Shown one piece after another: positions 1 through 8,472 of a stretch of 57,366 bases of DNA. A program made the position numbers and the translations under genes. Where the stretch lies: NCBI GenBank assembly GCA_003241815.1, contig QBLV01000001.1, positions 49,402 through 106,767 of the forward strand, written 5' to 3'. The DNA is from Hyphomicrobiales bacterium (GTDB lineage: Bacteria > Pseudomonadota > Alphaproteobacteria > Rhizobiales > Beijerinckiaceae). A model generated the notes under the pieces. It was given only the letters and a program-made list of their open reading frames with translations. It did not search any database and was not told the DNA's origin. The stretch's first letter is position 1, and each line of letters starts with the position of its first letter.

Positions 1-748
1 CCGTCGCCAGCGATAGCGCCGCAGCAGCTGCGGCAGACCCGGCCTTGCCGGACAACAGATCGCCTTCCTCGGCGTCGCCGGCAGCCGGCGCCGTCGCCGT
101 CGCAAGAGTGGTCGGCAGGGTCGGCACGGGAACCGGCGGAGTCAACAGGACGCCCGGCGGAACGCTGACCACGACGCCCTCGGCTTTTGACTCCGAAGCC
201 GCGCCGGCAGCGGCGCCCGCTTCGCCTTCGACCAGTTCGCCCTCGGACTTTTCGCCCTTGACTACATCGGTCTTGCCGGATTTCGCGGCCTGCGCGGCCG
301 CTGCGATGCTGACCAGCGCTGCGATATCAAGGTTCGGCCCCGCCGGTTGCCCGATCGGCACGGCCTCGGCGGCCTTACCGACCGGCTTGCCGGTCTCCGC
401 GGCTGCTGGCGGCACAGCGGTCCTCGCAGGGGCATCGGATGGTTTCTCGGACGCCGCAGTGGCTTCGTCGGAAGCCCGGCGTACGTCGCCAACGTCACGA
501 AGGGTTTCCGCGCCGCGGCGAACTTCCCCGGCATCGCGGCGCATCTCGCCCGTGTCGCTCGCCGTCTCTCTTGGGATGTCGCGCTCTCTTGGGGTTTCGC
601 GGCGAGACGTGGCTGCCTCCTGCGCGGGCTCCTCCTGCGGCAGGACGAAGCTCTCCCGTTCACTTCTCGCGTCCCGTTCGGGCGCGGGTCTGCGTTGAAC
701 CGCAGGCTCCGCGGCAAGCAAGGAACTCGACACTGGCTGAATCGACAT
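1..748 (-). CDS. Partial low-complexity protein, possibly flagellar hook-length control protein FliK (N-terminal part)
   Basis: This minus-strand frame is open from an ATG at 748 to the window edge without a stop, so the ORF track missed it. It begins [20 protein letters not shown] and continues as an Ala/Pro/Glu-rich, apparently disordered chain with repeated Arg/Glu patches and a later Val/Pro-rich stretch. There is no signal peptide or membrane segment. Alphaproteobacterial FliK proteins, which measure flagellar hook length, have this kind of N-terminus before a conserved C-terminal hook domain. That domain would lie outside the window, so FliK is a composition-based guess. The overlapping ORFs at 45-698 (+), 262-825 (-) and 347-820 (+) are shadows. 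The frame being coding is fairly secure; the identity is not. Confidence 0.5.
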   Translation of the reverse strand, partial: MSIQPVSSSLLAAEPAVQRRPAPERDARSERESFVLPQEEPAQEAATSRRETPRERDIPRETASDTGEMRRDAGEVRRGAETLRDVGDVRRASDEATAASEKPSDAPARTAVPPAAAETGKPVGKAAEAVPIGQPAGPNLDIAALVSIAAAAQAAKSGKTDVVKGEKSEGELVEGEAGAAAGAASESKAEGVVVSVPPGVLLTPPVPVPTLPTTLATATAPAAGDAEEGDLLSGKAGSAAAAAALSLAT

Positions 749-986
749 CGGTTCATCCGCAACATGGGCACAGAGCGCCCCCTTCGCTGTCCAGCAAATG
801 CCAAGCCAGCGGTCTGCTGAGACATTTCAACACGTTAGGTCATTTCTTTTATCGGAACAGCGGCAAGAACGGCCGCCCCAGCCCAACCGGGCGGCAGGTT
901 TTGCCCATCACCGCTGGCAGCGCCGCCTCAAAGCCGGTATAGAGCCGCGCAGAGCCTGCCTTCGACGCCGGAAACCGCATCCGTCC

Positions 987-2171
987 ATGACGACGCCCCG
1001 CAACTCCCTCGATATCGCCAAGCCGCCTGCGGCGACGCGCGTCGTCGCGGCGATGTCGGGCGGCGTCGATTCCTCCGTCGTCGCGGCCCTGCTGCAGCGC
1101 GAGGGTTACGAGGTCATCGGCGTGACGCTCCAGCTCTACGACCATGGCGCCGCCGTCCCCCGGGCCGGCTCCTGCTGCGCCGGCCAGGACATTCACGACG
1201 CCCGCCGTGTCGCCGAGCAGATCGGCATTCCCCATTATGTGCTCGACTATGAGAGCCGGTTCCGCGACGCCGTGATCGAGCGTTTCGCCGAGAGCTATCT
1301 CGCAGGAGAGACGCCGATTCCGTGCGTCGAGTGCAACCGCACGGTGAAGTTTCATGACCTGCTCGGGCTGGCCCGCGAGCTTGGCGCCGACGCGCTGGCG
1401 ACCGGCCATTACGTCGTCGGCCGCGAACTCCAAAACGGCCATCGCGGCCTGTTCCGCGCCGCCGACGCCAACCGCGACCAGAGCTACTTCCTCTATGCGA
1501 CGACGCAGGAGCAGCTCGATCTGCTGCGCTTTCCGCTCGGCGGCATCGACAAGGCGCAGACCCGCGCACTGGCGGCCGAACTCGGCCTCGGCATCGCCGA
1601 CAAGCCCGATAGCCAGGACATCTGCTTCGTCCCCAATGGCCGCTATGCGGACGTGATCGAGCGGCTCAAGCCCGGCGCGGCGCGGCCAGGTGACATCGTC
1701 CATCTCGACGGCCGCGTGCTTGGACGCCATGACGGCGTGCTGCGCTACACCGTCGGACAGCGCAAAGGGCTCGGCCTCAGCACGCCTGAGCCGCTTTATG
1801 TGCTGCGCCTCGACGCCGACGGTGCCCGCGTCATCGTGGGCCCGCGCGAAGCCCTCAACGTCCGCGAGATCAGGCTGCGCGACCTGAACTGGCTCGGCGA
1901 GATGTCGCTGGACGCACTGCCACCCGAGGGACTTGACGTCGCCGTGCGCGTGCGTTCGACGCGGCCCCCGCGCGAGGCGAGGCTGACGCGCGACGAAGCC
2001 GGCCTGAGGGTCGAACTTGCCACCGACGAGGAGGGCGTCTCGCCCGGCCAGGCCTGCGTCATCTATGCCGATGCCGGACCTGGCGCCCGCGTGCTCGGCG
2101 GCGGCACCATCGTGCGGCCGGAGTTGCCGCTTCCGGCGTCCCGGCCGGGCCTCGCCCTCGCCTTGTCCTGA
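987..2171 (+). CDS. mnmA: tRNA-specific 2-thiouridylase MnmA
   Basis: The product (394 aa) uses ATP and a relayed persulfide to thiolate C2 of the wobble uridine in tRNAs for Lys, Glu and Gln, in the cytoplasm. The PP-loop motif SGGVDSS is at about residues 24-30. The paired catalytic-cysteine motif PCVECN is near 112-117, and the second conserved cysteine lies in DSQDICF in the middle of the chain. GQRKGLG and a C-terminal beta-barrel region follow. The ORF track starts at 798, but homology begins only after the ATG at 987, which gives a normal family length. A methyltransferase gene follows after 50 bp on the same strand, possibly co-transcribed. Confidence 0.96.
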   Translation: MTTPRNSLDIAKPPAATRVVAAMSGGVDSSVVAALLQREGYEVIGVTLQLYDHGAAVPRAGSCCAGQDIHDARRVAEQIGIPHYVLDYESRFRDAVIERFAESYLAGETPIPCVECNRTVKFHDLLGLARELGADALATGHYVVGRELQNGHRGLFRAADANRDQSYFLYATTQEQLDLLRFPLGGIDKAQTRALAAELGLGIADKPDSQDICFVPNGRYADVIERLKPGAARPGDIVHLDGRVLGRHDGVLRYTVGQRKGLGLSTPEPLYVLRLDADGARVIVGPREALNVREIRLRDLNWLGEMSLDALPPEGLDVAVRVRSTRPPREARLTRDEAGLRVELATDEEGVSPGQACVIYADAGPGARVLGGGTIVRPELPLPASRPGLALALS

Positions 2172-2221
2172 AGCCACCGGCGCCTCCTGCGCTTCCAACT
2201 CCCTTGCCCGCGAGCCGCTCC

Positions 2222-2893
2222 ATGCCGGTGCCCGACCATCTCGAAACCCAGAAGCGCGTCTATGCGGCCTGGGCTGGCATCTACGACAAGATCTACCAGC
2301 GGCTTCTGGCCCAGCCCCAGCGCGAGGCGGTGGATGCGGCCTGCGCCCGCGGACCCGACATTCTCGAGATCGGTGTCGGCACGGGCCTGACGCTAGCGTA
2401 TTTCAGCCCCGACACACGCGTTCTGGGCGTCGATCTCTCGCTCGACATGTTGAAGGTCGCGAACCGAAAGGTCGTCAGCCAGGGGCTGACGTATGTTCGT
2501 GGTCTGATGGTGATGGATGCCGGCAGGCTCGGCTTTGCGGCCGAAAGCTTCGATGCCGTGACCGCGCAGTTCGTCATCACCCTCGTGCCAGATGCCGAGC
2601 AGGCCCTGAGCGAGATGGACCGCGTGCTCAAGCCCGGCGGCGAGATCATCATTGCGAGCCGGCTCGTCGACGACGGTGCGCGATTCGCGGCGCTCTGGAC
2701 GGCGCTGGCCCCGCTCGCCCGCGCGATCGGCTGGAGCTCGGACTTCAAGGTCAGCCGGCTGACGGACTGGGCGGCGAAGACGGGCCGTTACGACACGGTC
2801 CATGTTGGCTCCGGCTATTTCAAGGTGGTGCGTCTGCGCAAGCGGTCCTCTGCCCCGCTTTCAACCGCCATGCTATCCTCCGCAAAGGCTTGA
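2222..2893 (+). CDS. Class I SAM-dependent methyltransferase, PmtA-like phosphatidylethanolamine N-methyltransferase
   Basis: The 223-aa protein carries a class I Rossmann methyltransferase fold. SAM motif I is ILEIGVGTGLTL near residue 50, followed by the acidic VLGVDLS strand, VMDAGRLGF and the post-motif LKPGGEIII. The pattern YAAWAGIYD before motif I and the AQFVITLVPD segment resemble Rhodobacter-type PmtA, which methylates phosphatidylethanolamine towards phosphatidylcholine at the membrane surface. The exact substrate is inferred; other small-molecule methyltransferases share these motifs. The ATG at 2222 is preferred over the TTG at 2204 used in the ORF track, because conserved sequence starts just after it. 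It lies 50 bp after mnmA and 71 bp before the tRNA gene. Confidence 0.8.
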   Translation: MPVPDHLETQKRVYAAWAGIYDKIYQRLLAQPQREAVDAACARGPDILEIGVGTGLTLAYFSPDTRVLGVDLSLDMLKVANRKVVSQGLTYVRGLMVMDAGRLGFAAESFDAVTAQFVITLVPDAEQALSEMDRVLKPGGEIIIASRLVDDGARFAALWTALAPLARAIGWSSDFKVSRLTDWAAKTGRYDTVHVGSGYFKVVRLRKRSSAPLSTAMLSSAKA

Positions 2894-2964
2894 CGAGCCC
2901 ACGCCTCGCCCCCTATACCGCGCCCTCACGACGGATCGACGCTTGCGTTGGATCCGGACTGTGG

Positions 2965-3041
2965 GGCGGGGTAGCTCAGCCGGTTAGAGCAGCGGAATCA
3001 TAATCCGCGTGTCGGGGGTTCGAGTCCCTCTCCCGCTACCA
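2965..3041 (+). tRNA. tRNA-Met (CAT), elongator type
   Basis: This is a 77-nt cloverleaf with encoded CCA. The acceptor arm GGCGGGG pairs with TCCCGCT through G-T pairs at both ends. The D-arm begins TAGCTCAG. The anticodon stem GCGGA/TCCGC holds the loop ATCATAA with anticodon CAT, and the T-arm is GGGGG-TTCGAGT-CCCTC. The paired first base and lack of initiator features argue against tRNA-fMet. A lysidine-modified tRNA-Ile cannot be fully excluded by anticodon alone, but the overall sequence looks like elongator Met of rhizobial genomes. An integrase remnant lies 60 bp downstream, so the 3' end is a likely integration target. Confidence 0.93.
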
Positions 3042-3101
3042 ACTGTTTTCATTGCGCTTTTTGTCTTCTTGAACTGATCTCTCAACCGACCGGTTGGGAG
3101 A

Positions 3102-3671
3102 TCAGTTTGATTTTCCTGTACCTGCTTCGTGCTCTTCACGCTTGCGGATCGCGGCAACCCCGAGCGCATCATCCCGCTTCAAATAGTGCGAGCCCAGGAT
3201 CGCGCCGACATCCCGAAGGCTGTGCCCGGTGATGGTTGCGATCTCCGCTTCGGTGCATCCGGCGATGGTCAGCCGCGTGACGGCAGTGCCCCGCAGGTCG
3301 TGGAACGTGACCCCGGAAATGCCCGCCTTGATGCATGCCTTTCGCCATGAGGCCCTGAAACCCGCCTCTGTCCATGAGGTAGCATTCTCAGTCGCCAGGA
3401 TCGTCACGGCGCGCTTTTTGGTCACGTCGAGAAGGGCCTTAAGCGGCCCGCCTGTCGGGATGGACACGCGCGCGCCGGTCTTGCGTTGCTTCATGCGGAT
3501 GTGCTGCCCACCATAGGTCGTCCAGGGCAAGCGCAGGAGGTCGCCTTGCCGCTGGTCAGTCCATAACGCCAACATCAACGCAAGGCGCAGATGCTCAGGC
3601 GCATGGGTCATGAAGGCCGCTTCATCGCCCCGTAGCGTGGTGTAGCTGCGGTGGTCATCGGCGATTGCCGG
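3102..3671 (-). pseudogene. Truncated tyrosine recombinase/integrase (C-terminal catalytic half)
   Basis: The frame encodes the catalytic domain of a phage-type integrase. It has the first catalytic arginine in ALWTDQRQGDLLRLPW, a lysine-containing KTGARVSIP strand, the HDLRGT box, ITGHS, and a C-terminal tyrosine in SHYLKRD. The ORF track begins at the ATG at 3611, but homologous-looking sequence (TTLRGDEAAF) continues upstream in frame to a TAA at 3672-3674. About half of a usual 380-420 aa integrase, the arm- and core-binding N-terminus, is therefore missing. Its 3' end faces the tRNA-Met 3' end, the usual arrangement for an island integrated at a tRNA. It is probably inactive. Confidence 0.85.
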
Positions 3672-3674
3672 TTA

Positions 3675-3704
3675 GGTTTGGGTTGCGAACGCAAACCCTG
3701 AACC
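3675..3704. repeat. Imperfect palindrome at the integrase truncation point
   Basis: Arms GGTTTGGGTTGCG and CGCAAACCCTGAACC flank a central AA, with one bulge and a small internal loop. The element starts one base beyond the stop that truncates the integrase frame and ends 12 bp before the small ORF at 3717. It could be the end of a lost mobile element, a recombination site or an operator. I cannot choose between these. Confidence 0.5.
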
Positions 3705-3716
3705 GAGAGATCCCCG

Positions 3717-3947
3717 ATGACCGCTTTTGACCGTCCGCTTTATGGCGGAGCATTAATGTCAGGAACTGGCGCAATACTCCGCGAGCGGCAACGGCGATTC
3801 TGGCCAGCGCCGACGTTCAAATTGTGTCATCGGGAAATTCGGCGGAGCCTGATCGCTGAGTCAGTGCATTGGACTCCAGAAGAAGTATATTTCGGCCTTC
3901 AGCATGTTAATTGCAAATCGCCTGAGCTCCACGCTAACGCACCGTGA
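3717..3947 (+). CDS. Small hypothetical protein
   Basis: This 76-aa ORF begins MTAFDRPLYGGALMSG and carries a basic, aromatic middle (RERQRRFWPAPTF). I recognise no family. There is no signal peptide or membrane segment. A GAGAGA stretch lies about 8 bp before the ATG and could serve as ribosome binding site. Base composition here is less GC-rich than in the flanking genes, in keeping with imported or remnant DNA between the integrase fragment and hyuA. It may be spurious. Confidence 0.3.
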   Translation: MTAFDRPLYGGALMSGTGAILRERQRRFWPAPTFKLCHREIRRSLIAESVHWTPEEVYFGLQHVNCKSPELHANAP

Positions 3948-3988
3948 CGCCAGACATCAGCCACTCCCCATTTCGGATCCTTGAATTC

Positions 3989-6046
3989 ATGAAGGCCAAG
4001 CGAATCCGCATCGCCGTCGACATCGGTGGAACGTTCACAGACCTCGAATATCTCGACGAGGCCAGCGGCGAGACGCAGAGCTTCAAATCGGCGACGACGC
4101 CCGACGATCCGTCGCTGGGTCTGATGAACGCGATCAACGGTGCTGCCGCGCGCTTTGGCTTCTCCTTGTCGGATGTCGGCCTGCTGATGCATGGCACGAC
4201 GATCGCGACCAATGCTGTGCTGACGCGCAACCTGCCTGACGGCGCGCTGATCACCACGGCCGGCTTCGAAGACGTTCTGGAGATCGGCCGCCACGCCCGA
4301 AAGGAGATCTACCGTCTGAAGCCCGAGCCGCAGGCGGTGCTGGTGCCAAGGCGCCGTCGCTTCGGCGTGATCGAGCGGATCGGCCCGCAAGGTGAGGTCC
4401 TGACCGCCCTCGACGAGGCCAGTATCGAGGCCGCGATCGACCGCGTCGCGACCTCGGGCGCGAGCGTCTGCGCCATCGCGCTGCTCAACGGCTTCACCAA
4501 CCCGACCCATGAAATCGCAATCCGCGAGCGCGTGCTCGCCCGTCTCCCCGGGTTGGCGATCTCTTGCTCGCACGAAGTCTCGCCTGAGATCCGCGAATTC
4601 GAGCGGACTTCGACGACGGTGCTCAACGCGCTGCTGATCCCGGTCGTGCGCCGCTATATCGACGCGCTGCTGGCGCGCACCGCCGCCGCGGGGCTGACCG
4701 CGCCGCTCTATCTCGTACAGTCCAATGGCGGGGCGACGACCCCGCGCGCGGCCGGCGAGGCACCGGTTAAGCTCTTGCTCTCGGGGCCGTCCGGCGGGGT
4801 GCTCGCCGCCGAGGGCGTCGCGCGCCACCTCGGCTTCCCGAACGTCGTCGGCGTCGACATGGGCGGCACGAGCTACGACGTTGCCGTCATCCGCGACGGC
4901 CGTCGCGCTGTCGTCGCGCAGGGCGACATCGACGGCCTGCCGGTGCGCGTGCCCATGGTTGACATGCGCACGATCGGCGCGGGCGGCGGCTCGATCGCCT
5001 CGCTCGACGCCTCCGGGCGCCTTCAGGTCGGCCCGCGCAGCGCCGGCGCCAGGCCGGGCCCGGTCTGCTATGGCCGCGGCGGCACTGAGCCGACCGTCAC
5101 CGACGTCAACCTGATCCTCGGGCGGCTCGACCCCGTCACCTTCCTCGGCGGCGAGTTCGCGCTCGATCTCGACGGCGCCCGCGAGGCGCTGGAAACCCGC
5201 ATCGCCGGCCCGCTCGGCCTCGACCGGGATCGCGCGGCGGCCGGCATCCTCGCCGTCGTGGTCGCCAAGCTTGCCGGCGCGATCAAGCTCTCGCTGTTCG
5301 AACGCGGGCTCGATCCGCGCGATTTCGCGCTGATGTCCTTTGGTGGTGCCGGCGGGCTGCACGCCGTCGAGGTCGCCGAGGAGCTTGGCATGACGACCGT
5401 GATCTTCCCCAAGGATCCGTCGACCTTCTCGGCCCATGGCATCCTTCAATCCGACATCGTCCACGACCTCGCCCGCACGCGAGTGCTTCCCCTGAAACCC
5501 GGTACCGCCCCGGCCTTCGCCGCGCTCGCCGATGACCTGTTGCGCGAGGGCGAGGCCCTTTTGGCCGCCGACGGCCTGCCCGCGGATCAACGCCGCCTCG
5601 AACTCGCCGCCGACCTGCGCTATCGCGGCCAGGCCTTCGAGCTGCTGGTGCCGCTTGAGGACGCCCCGCACGACGATACGGCGCTCGAGGCGCTTTGCGA
5701 GCGCTTCCACGACGCGCACCGCCAGCGCTTCTCCTTCGACGATCCCAACGAGACGGTCGAACTGGTGACGATGCGACTGGCAGCGATTGGCCTGCTCGGC
5801 GGCATGGCGACCGCGAGTGCGCCGCAGGCGGACCAGGCTTCCTCAGCCCGCGAGCGCCAGGTCCATCTCGGCGGCGCCTGGACGAACGCCCCGGTTCATG
5901 AGCAGCGCAAGCTCGGCGCCGGCGCTGTCATCGACGGCCCCGCCATCATCGAGCAGGCCTACACCACACTGATCATTCCCACAGGCTGGCGGGTTACCGT
6001 CCGCCCGTCGGGCGATCTCGTCGCGACCCGGGAGACGCTGTCATGA
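3989..6046 (+). CDS. Hydantoinase/oxoprolinase family protein, subunit A (HyuA)
   Basis: The 685-aa protein matches the ATP-dependent hydantoinase/5-oxoprolinase/acetone-carboxylase A-subunit family. The N-terminal phosphate-binding motif DIGGTFTDL is followed by LMHGTTIATNAVL, then the second-half GVDMGGTSYDV and the glycine-rich TIGAGGGSIASLD. These enzymes use ATP to activate an amide or ketone for hydrolysis or carboxylation in the cytoplasm, together with a B subunit. I prefer the ATG at 3989 to the GTG at 3944 because the conserved KRIRIAVDIGG strand starts right after it. The stop overlaps the start of subunit B by four bases, which suggests coupled translation. The TRAP transporter downstream suggests the substrate is an imported organic acid or lactam; the substrate itself is unknown. 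Confidence 0.9.
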   Translation: MKAKRIRIAVDIGGTFTDLEYLDEASGETQSFKSATTPDDPSLGLMNAINGAAARFGFSLSDVGLLMHGTTIATNAVLTRNLPDGALITTAGFEDVLEIGRHARKEIYRLKPEPQAVLVPRRRRFGVIERIGPQGEVLTALDEASIEAAIDRVATSGASVCAIALLNGFTNPTHEIAIRERVLARLPGLAISCSHEVSPEIREFERTSTTVLNALLIPVVRRYIDALLARTAAAGLTAPLYLVQSNGGATTPRAAGEAPVKLLLSGPSGGVLAAEGVARHLGFPNVVGVDMGGTSYDVAVIRDGRRAVVAQGDIDGLPVRVPMVDMRTIGAGGGSIASLDASGRLQVGPRSAGARPGPVCYGRGGTEPTVTDVNLILGRLDPVTFLGGEFALDLDGAREALETRIAGPLGLDRDRAAAGILAVVVAKLAGAIKLSLFERGLDPRDFALMSFGGAGGLHAVEVAEELGMTTVIFPKDPSTFSAHGILQSDIVHDLARTRVLPLKPGTAPAFAALADDLLREGEALLAADGLPADQRRLELAADLRYRGQAFELLVPLEDAPHDDTALEALCERFHDAHRQRFSFDDPNETVELVTMRLAAIGLLGGMATASAPQADQASSARERQVHLGGAWTNAPVHEQRKLGAGAVIDGPAIIEQAYTTLIIPTGWRVTVRPSGDLVATRETLS

Positions 6047-7710
6047 TCCAGGTCTCAAGCAAGGTTGCAGGCAAGGTCGGTGGCAAGGTCGATCCCGTCC
6101 TTCTCGAGATCGTCTCGCATGCGCTGGTCTCGGCGGCCGAGGAGATGTCGATCACGGTCTGGCGCACCAGCCGCTCGACGACGGTGCGCGAGCTGCTCGA
6201 CTATTCGACGGCGGTGTTCGACGGCGAAGGCCGCAACATCGCCCAGGCGGCGCGCATGCCGGTCCATCTCAACTCGATGGAACTCTGCCTGCAGGAGATC
6301 ATAGCGAAACACCTGCCGCTGGAGCGCTGGGCCGAGGGCGATGTTGTCGTCACCAACGATCCCTATTGCGGTGGCCAGCATCTGCCCGATTTCCTCGCCT
6401 TCAAGCCGGTCTTCGTCGAGGGCCGGCGCATCGCCATCACCTGCGTGCTGATCCACCATGTCGATGTCGGCGGCGGTGCGGCCGGCGGCTACAACGCCCA
6501 TGCGGTCGAGATCTTCCAGGAGGGCCTGCGGCTGCCGCCGGTGAAGATCGTCCGCGAAGGCGAGATGCAGGACGATCTCTTCGCCACCATCCTGCAGAAT
6601 GTCCGCGAGCCCGAGACCTTCCGTGGCGATTTTCTCAGCCAGATCGCGGCGCTCGAGGTCGGAGCGCGGGCGATGCGGCAGCTCGCGGGGCGCTATGGTG
6701 TCGAGACGCTGCGCGATGTCGGGCAGGCCCTGCTCGACCATTCCGAAACGGCGATGCGCGCCGCGCTGACCGCGCTGCCCGATGGCGTCTACCGGGCAGA
6801 GGATTTCGTCGATGGCGACGGCATGGAAGAGGGGCAAAAACGCATCGCCGTGACCCTGACGATCGCGGGCGATGCGCTCACGGTCGATTTCGCCGGTTCC
6901 TCGCCCCAGGCGCGGGGACCGATCAACGCGACGATGGCGACGACCCGCTCGGCGGTCTATTACGCCGTGATCGCGGCCTCGGGGATCGAGGCGACGGCCA
7001 ATTCGGGCTGCTACCGGCCGATCACCGTCACCGCGCCCGACGGGCTTCTCGTCAGCGCCCAGTTCCCAGCGCCGGTCTCGATGCGGATGCTGACCGGCCA
7101 CCGGATCGCCACTGCCGTGCTGAAGGCCTTCGCGAGGGCGATCCCAGCGCGAATTCCGGCATCCTATTACGGCGTGACCTTCAACCACGCCGTCAACATT
7201 CGTCATGAAGATGGCCGCCGGCAGGTCTATTTCGACGCCGAGATCGGCGGCTGGGGCGGCCACCCCGAGGCGGACGGCCCCTCGGGCCTCTCGGCCGGTT
7301 TCCACAACGGCCAGAACACGCCCATCGAGATGATCGAGGCGATTTTCCCGCTGCGCTTCACGCATTATGGCTTCCTGCCGGATTCGGCCGGCGCGGGTAA
7401 GATGCGCGGCGGGCTCGGCCTTGTGCGCGAATGGCGCTTCATCGCCGAGTACGGCCTGCTCAACGCGTCCTTCGACGCTTTCGCCTCGCAGCCCTACGGG
7501 CTGGCCGGCGGCGAACCCGGACGCGGCGGCCGCCTGAGCGTCATCCGCGACGGCAGAGAGACGGCACTGGCGGCCAAGACCATCGGCTGCGTGCTGAAGG
7601 CAGGCGACATCGTTCGCATGGAGACGCCGGGCGGCGGCGGTTATGGCCTTCCCTCGGAACGCGATCCGGCCGCCATCGCCGCCGACAAGGCAGATGGCTA
7701 CATCTCGTGA
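6043..7710 (+). CDS. Hydantoinase/oxoprolinase family protein, subunit B (HyuB)
   Basis: This 555-aa protein is the B subunit paired with the upstream HyuA. Family landmarks are the N-terminal VDPVLLEIVSHALVSAAEEM, then VVTNDPYCGGQHLPDF in the first third, and FAGSSPQARGPINA in the middle. A glycine-rich C-terminus (RMETPGGGGYGLPSERDP) closes it. In this family A and B form one ATP-dependent enzyme acting on hydantoins, 5-oxoproline or related amides. The ATG overlaps the hyuA stop (ATGA). 147 bp without a clear gene separate it from the TRAP genes on the same strand. No regulator is adjacent, so induction cannot be predicted. Confidence 0.9.
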   Translation: MIQVSSKVAGKVGGKVDPVLLEIVSHALVSAAEEMSITVWRTSRSTTVRELLDYSTAVFDGEGRNIAQAARMPVHLNSMELCLQEIIAKHLPLERWAEGDVVVTNDPYCGGQHLPDFLAFKPVFVEGRRIAITCVLIHHVDVGGGAAGGYNAHAVEIFQEGLRLPPVKIVREGEMQDDLFATILQNVREPETFRGDFLSQIAALEVGARAMRQLAGRYGVETLRDVGQALLDHSETAMRAALTALPDGVYRAEDFVDGDGMEEGQKRIAVTLTIAGDALTVDFAGSSPQARGPINATMATTRSAVYYAVIAASGIEATANSGCYRPITVTAPDGLLVSAQFPAPVSMRMLTGHRIATAVLKAFARAIPARIPASYYGVTFNHAVNIRHEDGRRQVYFDAEIGGWGGHPEADGPSGLSAGFHNGQNTPIEMIEAIFPLRFTHYGFLPDSAGAGKMRGGLGLVREWRFIAEYGLLNASFDAFASQPYGLAGGEPGRGGRLSVIRDGRETALAAKTIGCVLKAGDIVRMETPGGGGYGLPSERDPAAIAADKADGYIS

Positions 7711-7857
7711 CCCAAGCGGTTCGCAGCTGGCGGGACTATTGCATCGCGCCCCTGACGCGTGGTCACATGCGCGACAAGGCGCAGCTCGCGCCCGGAGACT
7801 GGCCTTGATCAAGACAGCCGACAAAAAGCTTGTCCCCGCCCGCCAAACCGCCGTCGC

Positions 7858-8472
7858 ATGAGCGATCTTTCCCGCCTTCTGCCGGACGAGCCGCTGCCGC
7901 AGCGCATTTCGCGGATTCTGGCCTGGATCGCCGGTGCGGTCGTGCTCTTCGGCTGCAGCCTGCTCATCACCATCGACGTGATCACGCGCTTCCTGTTCAA
8001 GCGCGGCATGGTCGAGAGCTTCGAGATCTCGGGCTATGCGCTGGCGGCCTGCATCGGGCTGGGGCTGGCGTTCACCGTCACCTCCAAGGCCAATATCCGC
8101 GTCGACATCCTGCTCGGCGCGCTGCCCGGCAAGATGCGAATTGTCTGCGACATCCTCGCATCGCTGGCGCTTGCGACGATCGCGGTGGCGCTGGCCTGGT
8201 TCGCCTGGGGCACGCTGGCACAATCCTGGGCTTTGAACGCCAAATCGGTGTCGCTGCTGCAGGTGCCGATGGTGATCCCACAGGGGATCTGGTGCGTCGG
8301 GCTGGTCTGGTTTGCCTGCATGGCGGTGCTGATCCCGATCCAGGCGCTCGCCCGGCTGATCGCGCATGACCGCGCCGGTTTTGATGCGCTGATCGGCTCG
8401 CTGCGGGTGACCGAGGAGATCGAGCAGTCCGGCGTCGAGAACCCCGCCGGCACCGCGAAGGTCAAGCCATGA
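7858..8472 (+). CDS. TRAP transporter small permease (DctQ)
   Basis: The 204-aa protein has four predicted membrane helices: ILAWIAGAVVLFGCSLL, YALAACIGLGLAFTV, a third around LALATIAVALAWFAW and a fourth around LVWFACMAVLI. This is the DctQ layout. It pairs with the large permease to form the inner-membrane part of a Na+/H+-driven TRAP importer. The ORF track begins at 7759; the ATG at 7858 gives a normal length and starts just before the first helix. The stop overlaps dctM by four bases. Confidence 0.9.
   Translation: MSDLSRLLPDEPLPQRISRILAWIAGAVVLFGCSLLITIDVITRFLFKRGMVESFEISGYALAACIGLGLAFTVTSKANIRVDILLGALPGKMRIVCDILASLALATIAVALAWFAWGTLAQSWALNAKSVSLLQVPMVIPQGIWCVGLVWFACMAVLIPIQALARLIAHDRAGFDALIGSLRVTEEIEQSGVENPAGTAKVKP

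Noticed and set aside
45-698. 217-aa plus-strand Ser/Ala-rich ORF
   Set aside because: The minus-strand frame is longer, has a proper start and reaches the window edge; this one is its antisense.
849-2198. 449-aa minus-strand ORF opposite mnmA
   Set aside because: It is the antisense of a clear MnmA gene, has no motif, and its residues follow the complementary codon bias of GC-rich DNA.
3899-5719. 606-aa minus-strand ORF opposite hyuA
   Set aside because: Arg/Asp/Gly-rich shadow; hyuA on the other strand has all family motifs.
6055-8367. 770-aa minus-strand ORF across hyuB and dctQ
   Set aside because: It spans two real genes and an intergenic gap with no recognisable domain, so it is a high-GC artefact.
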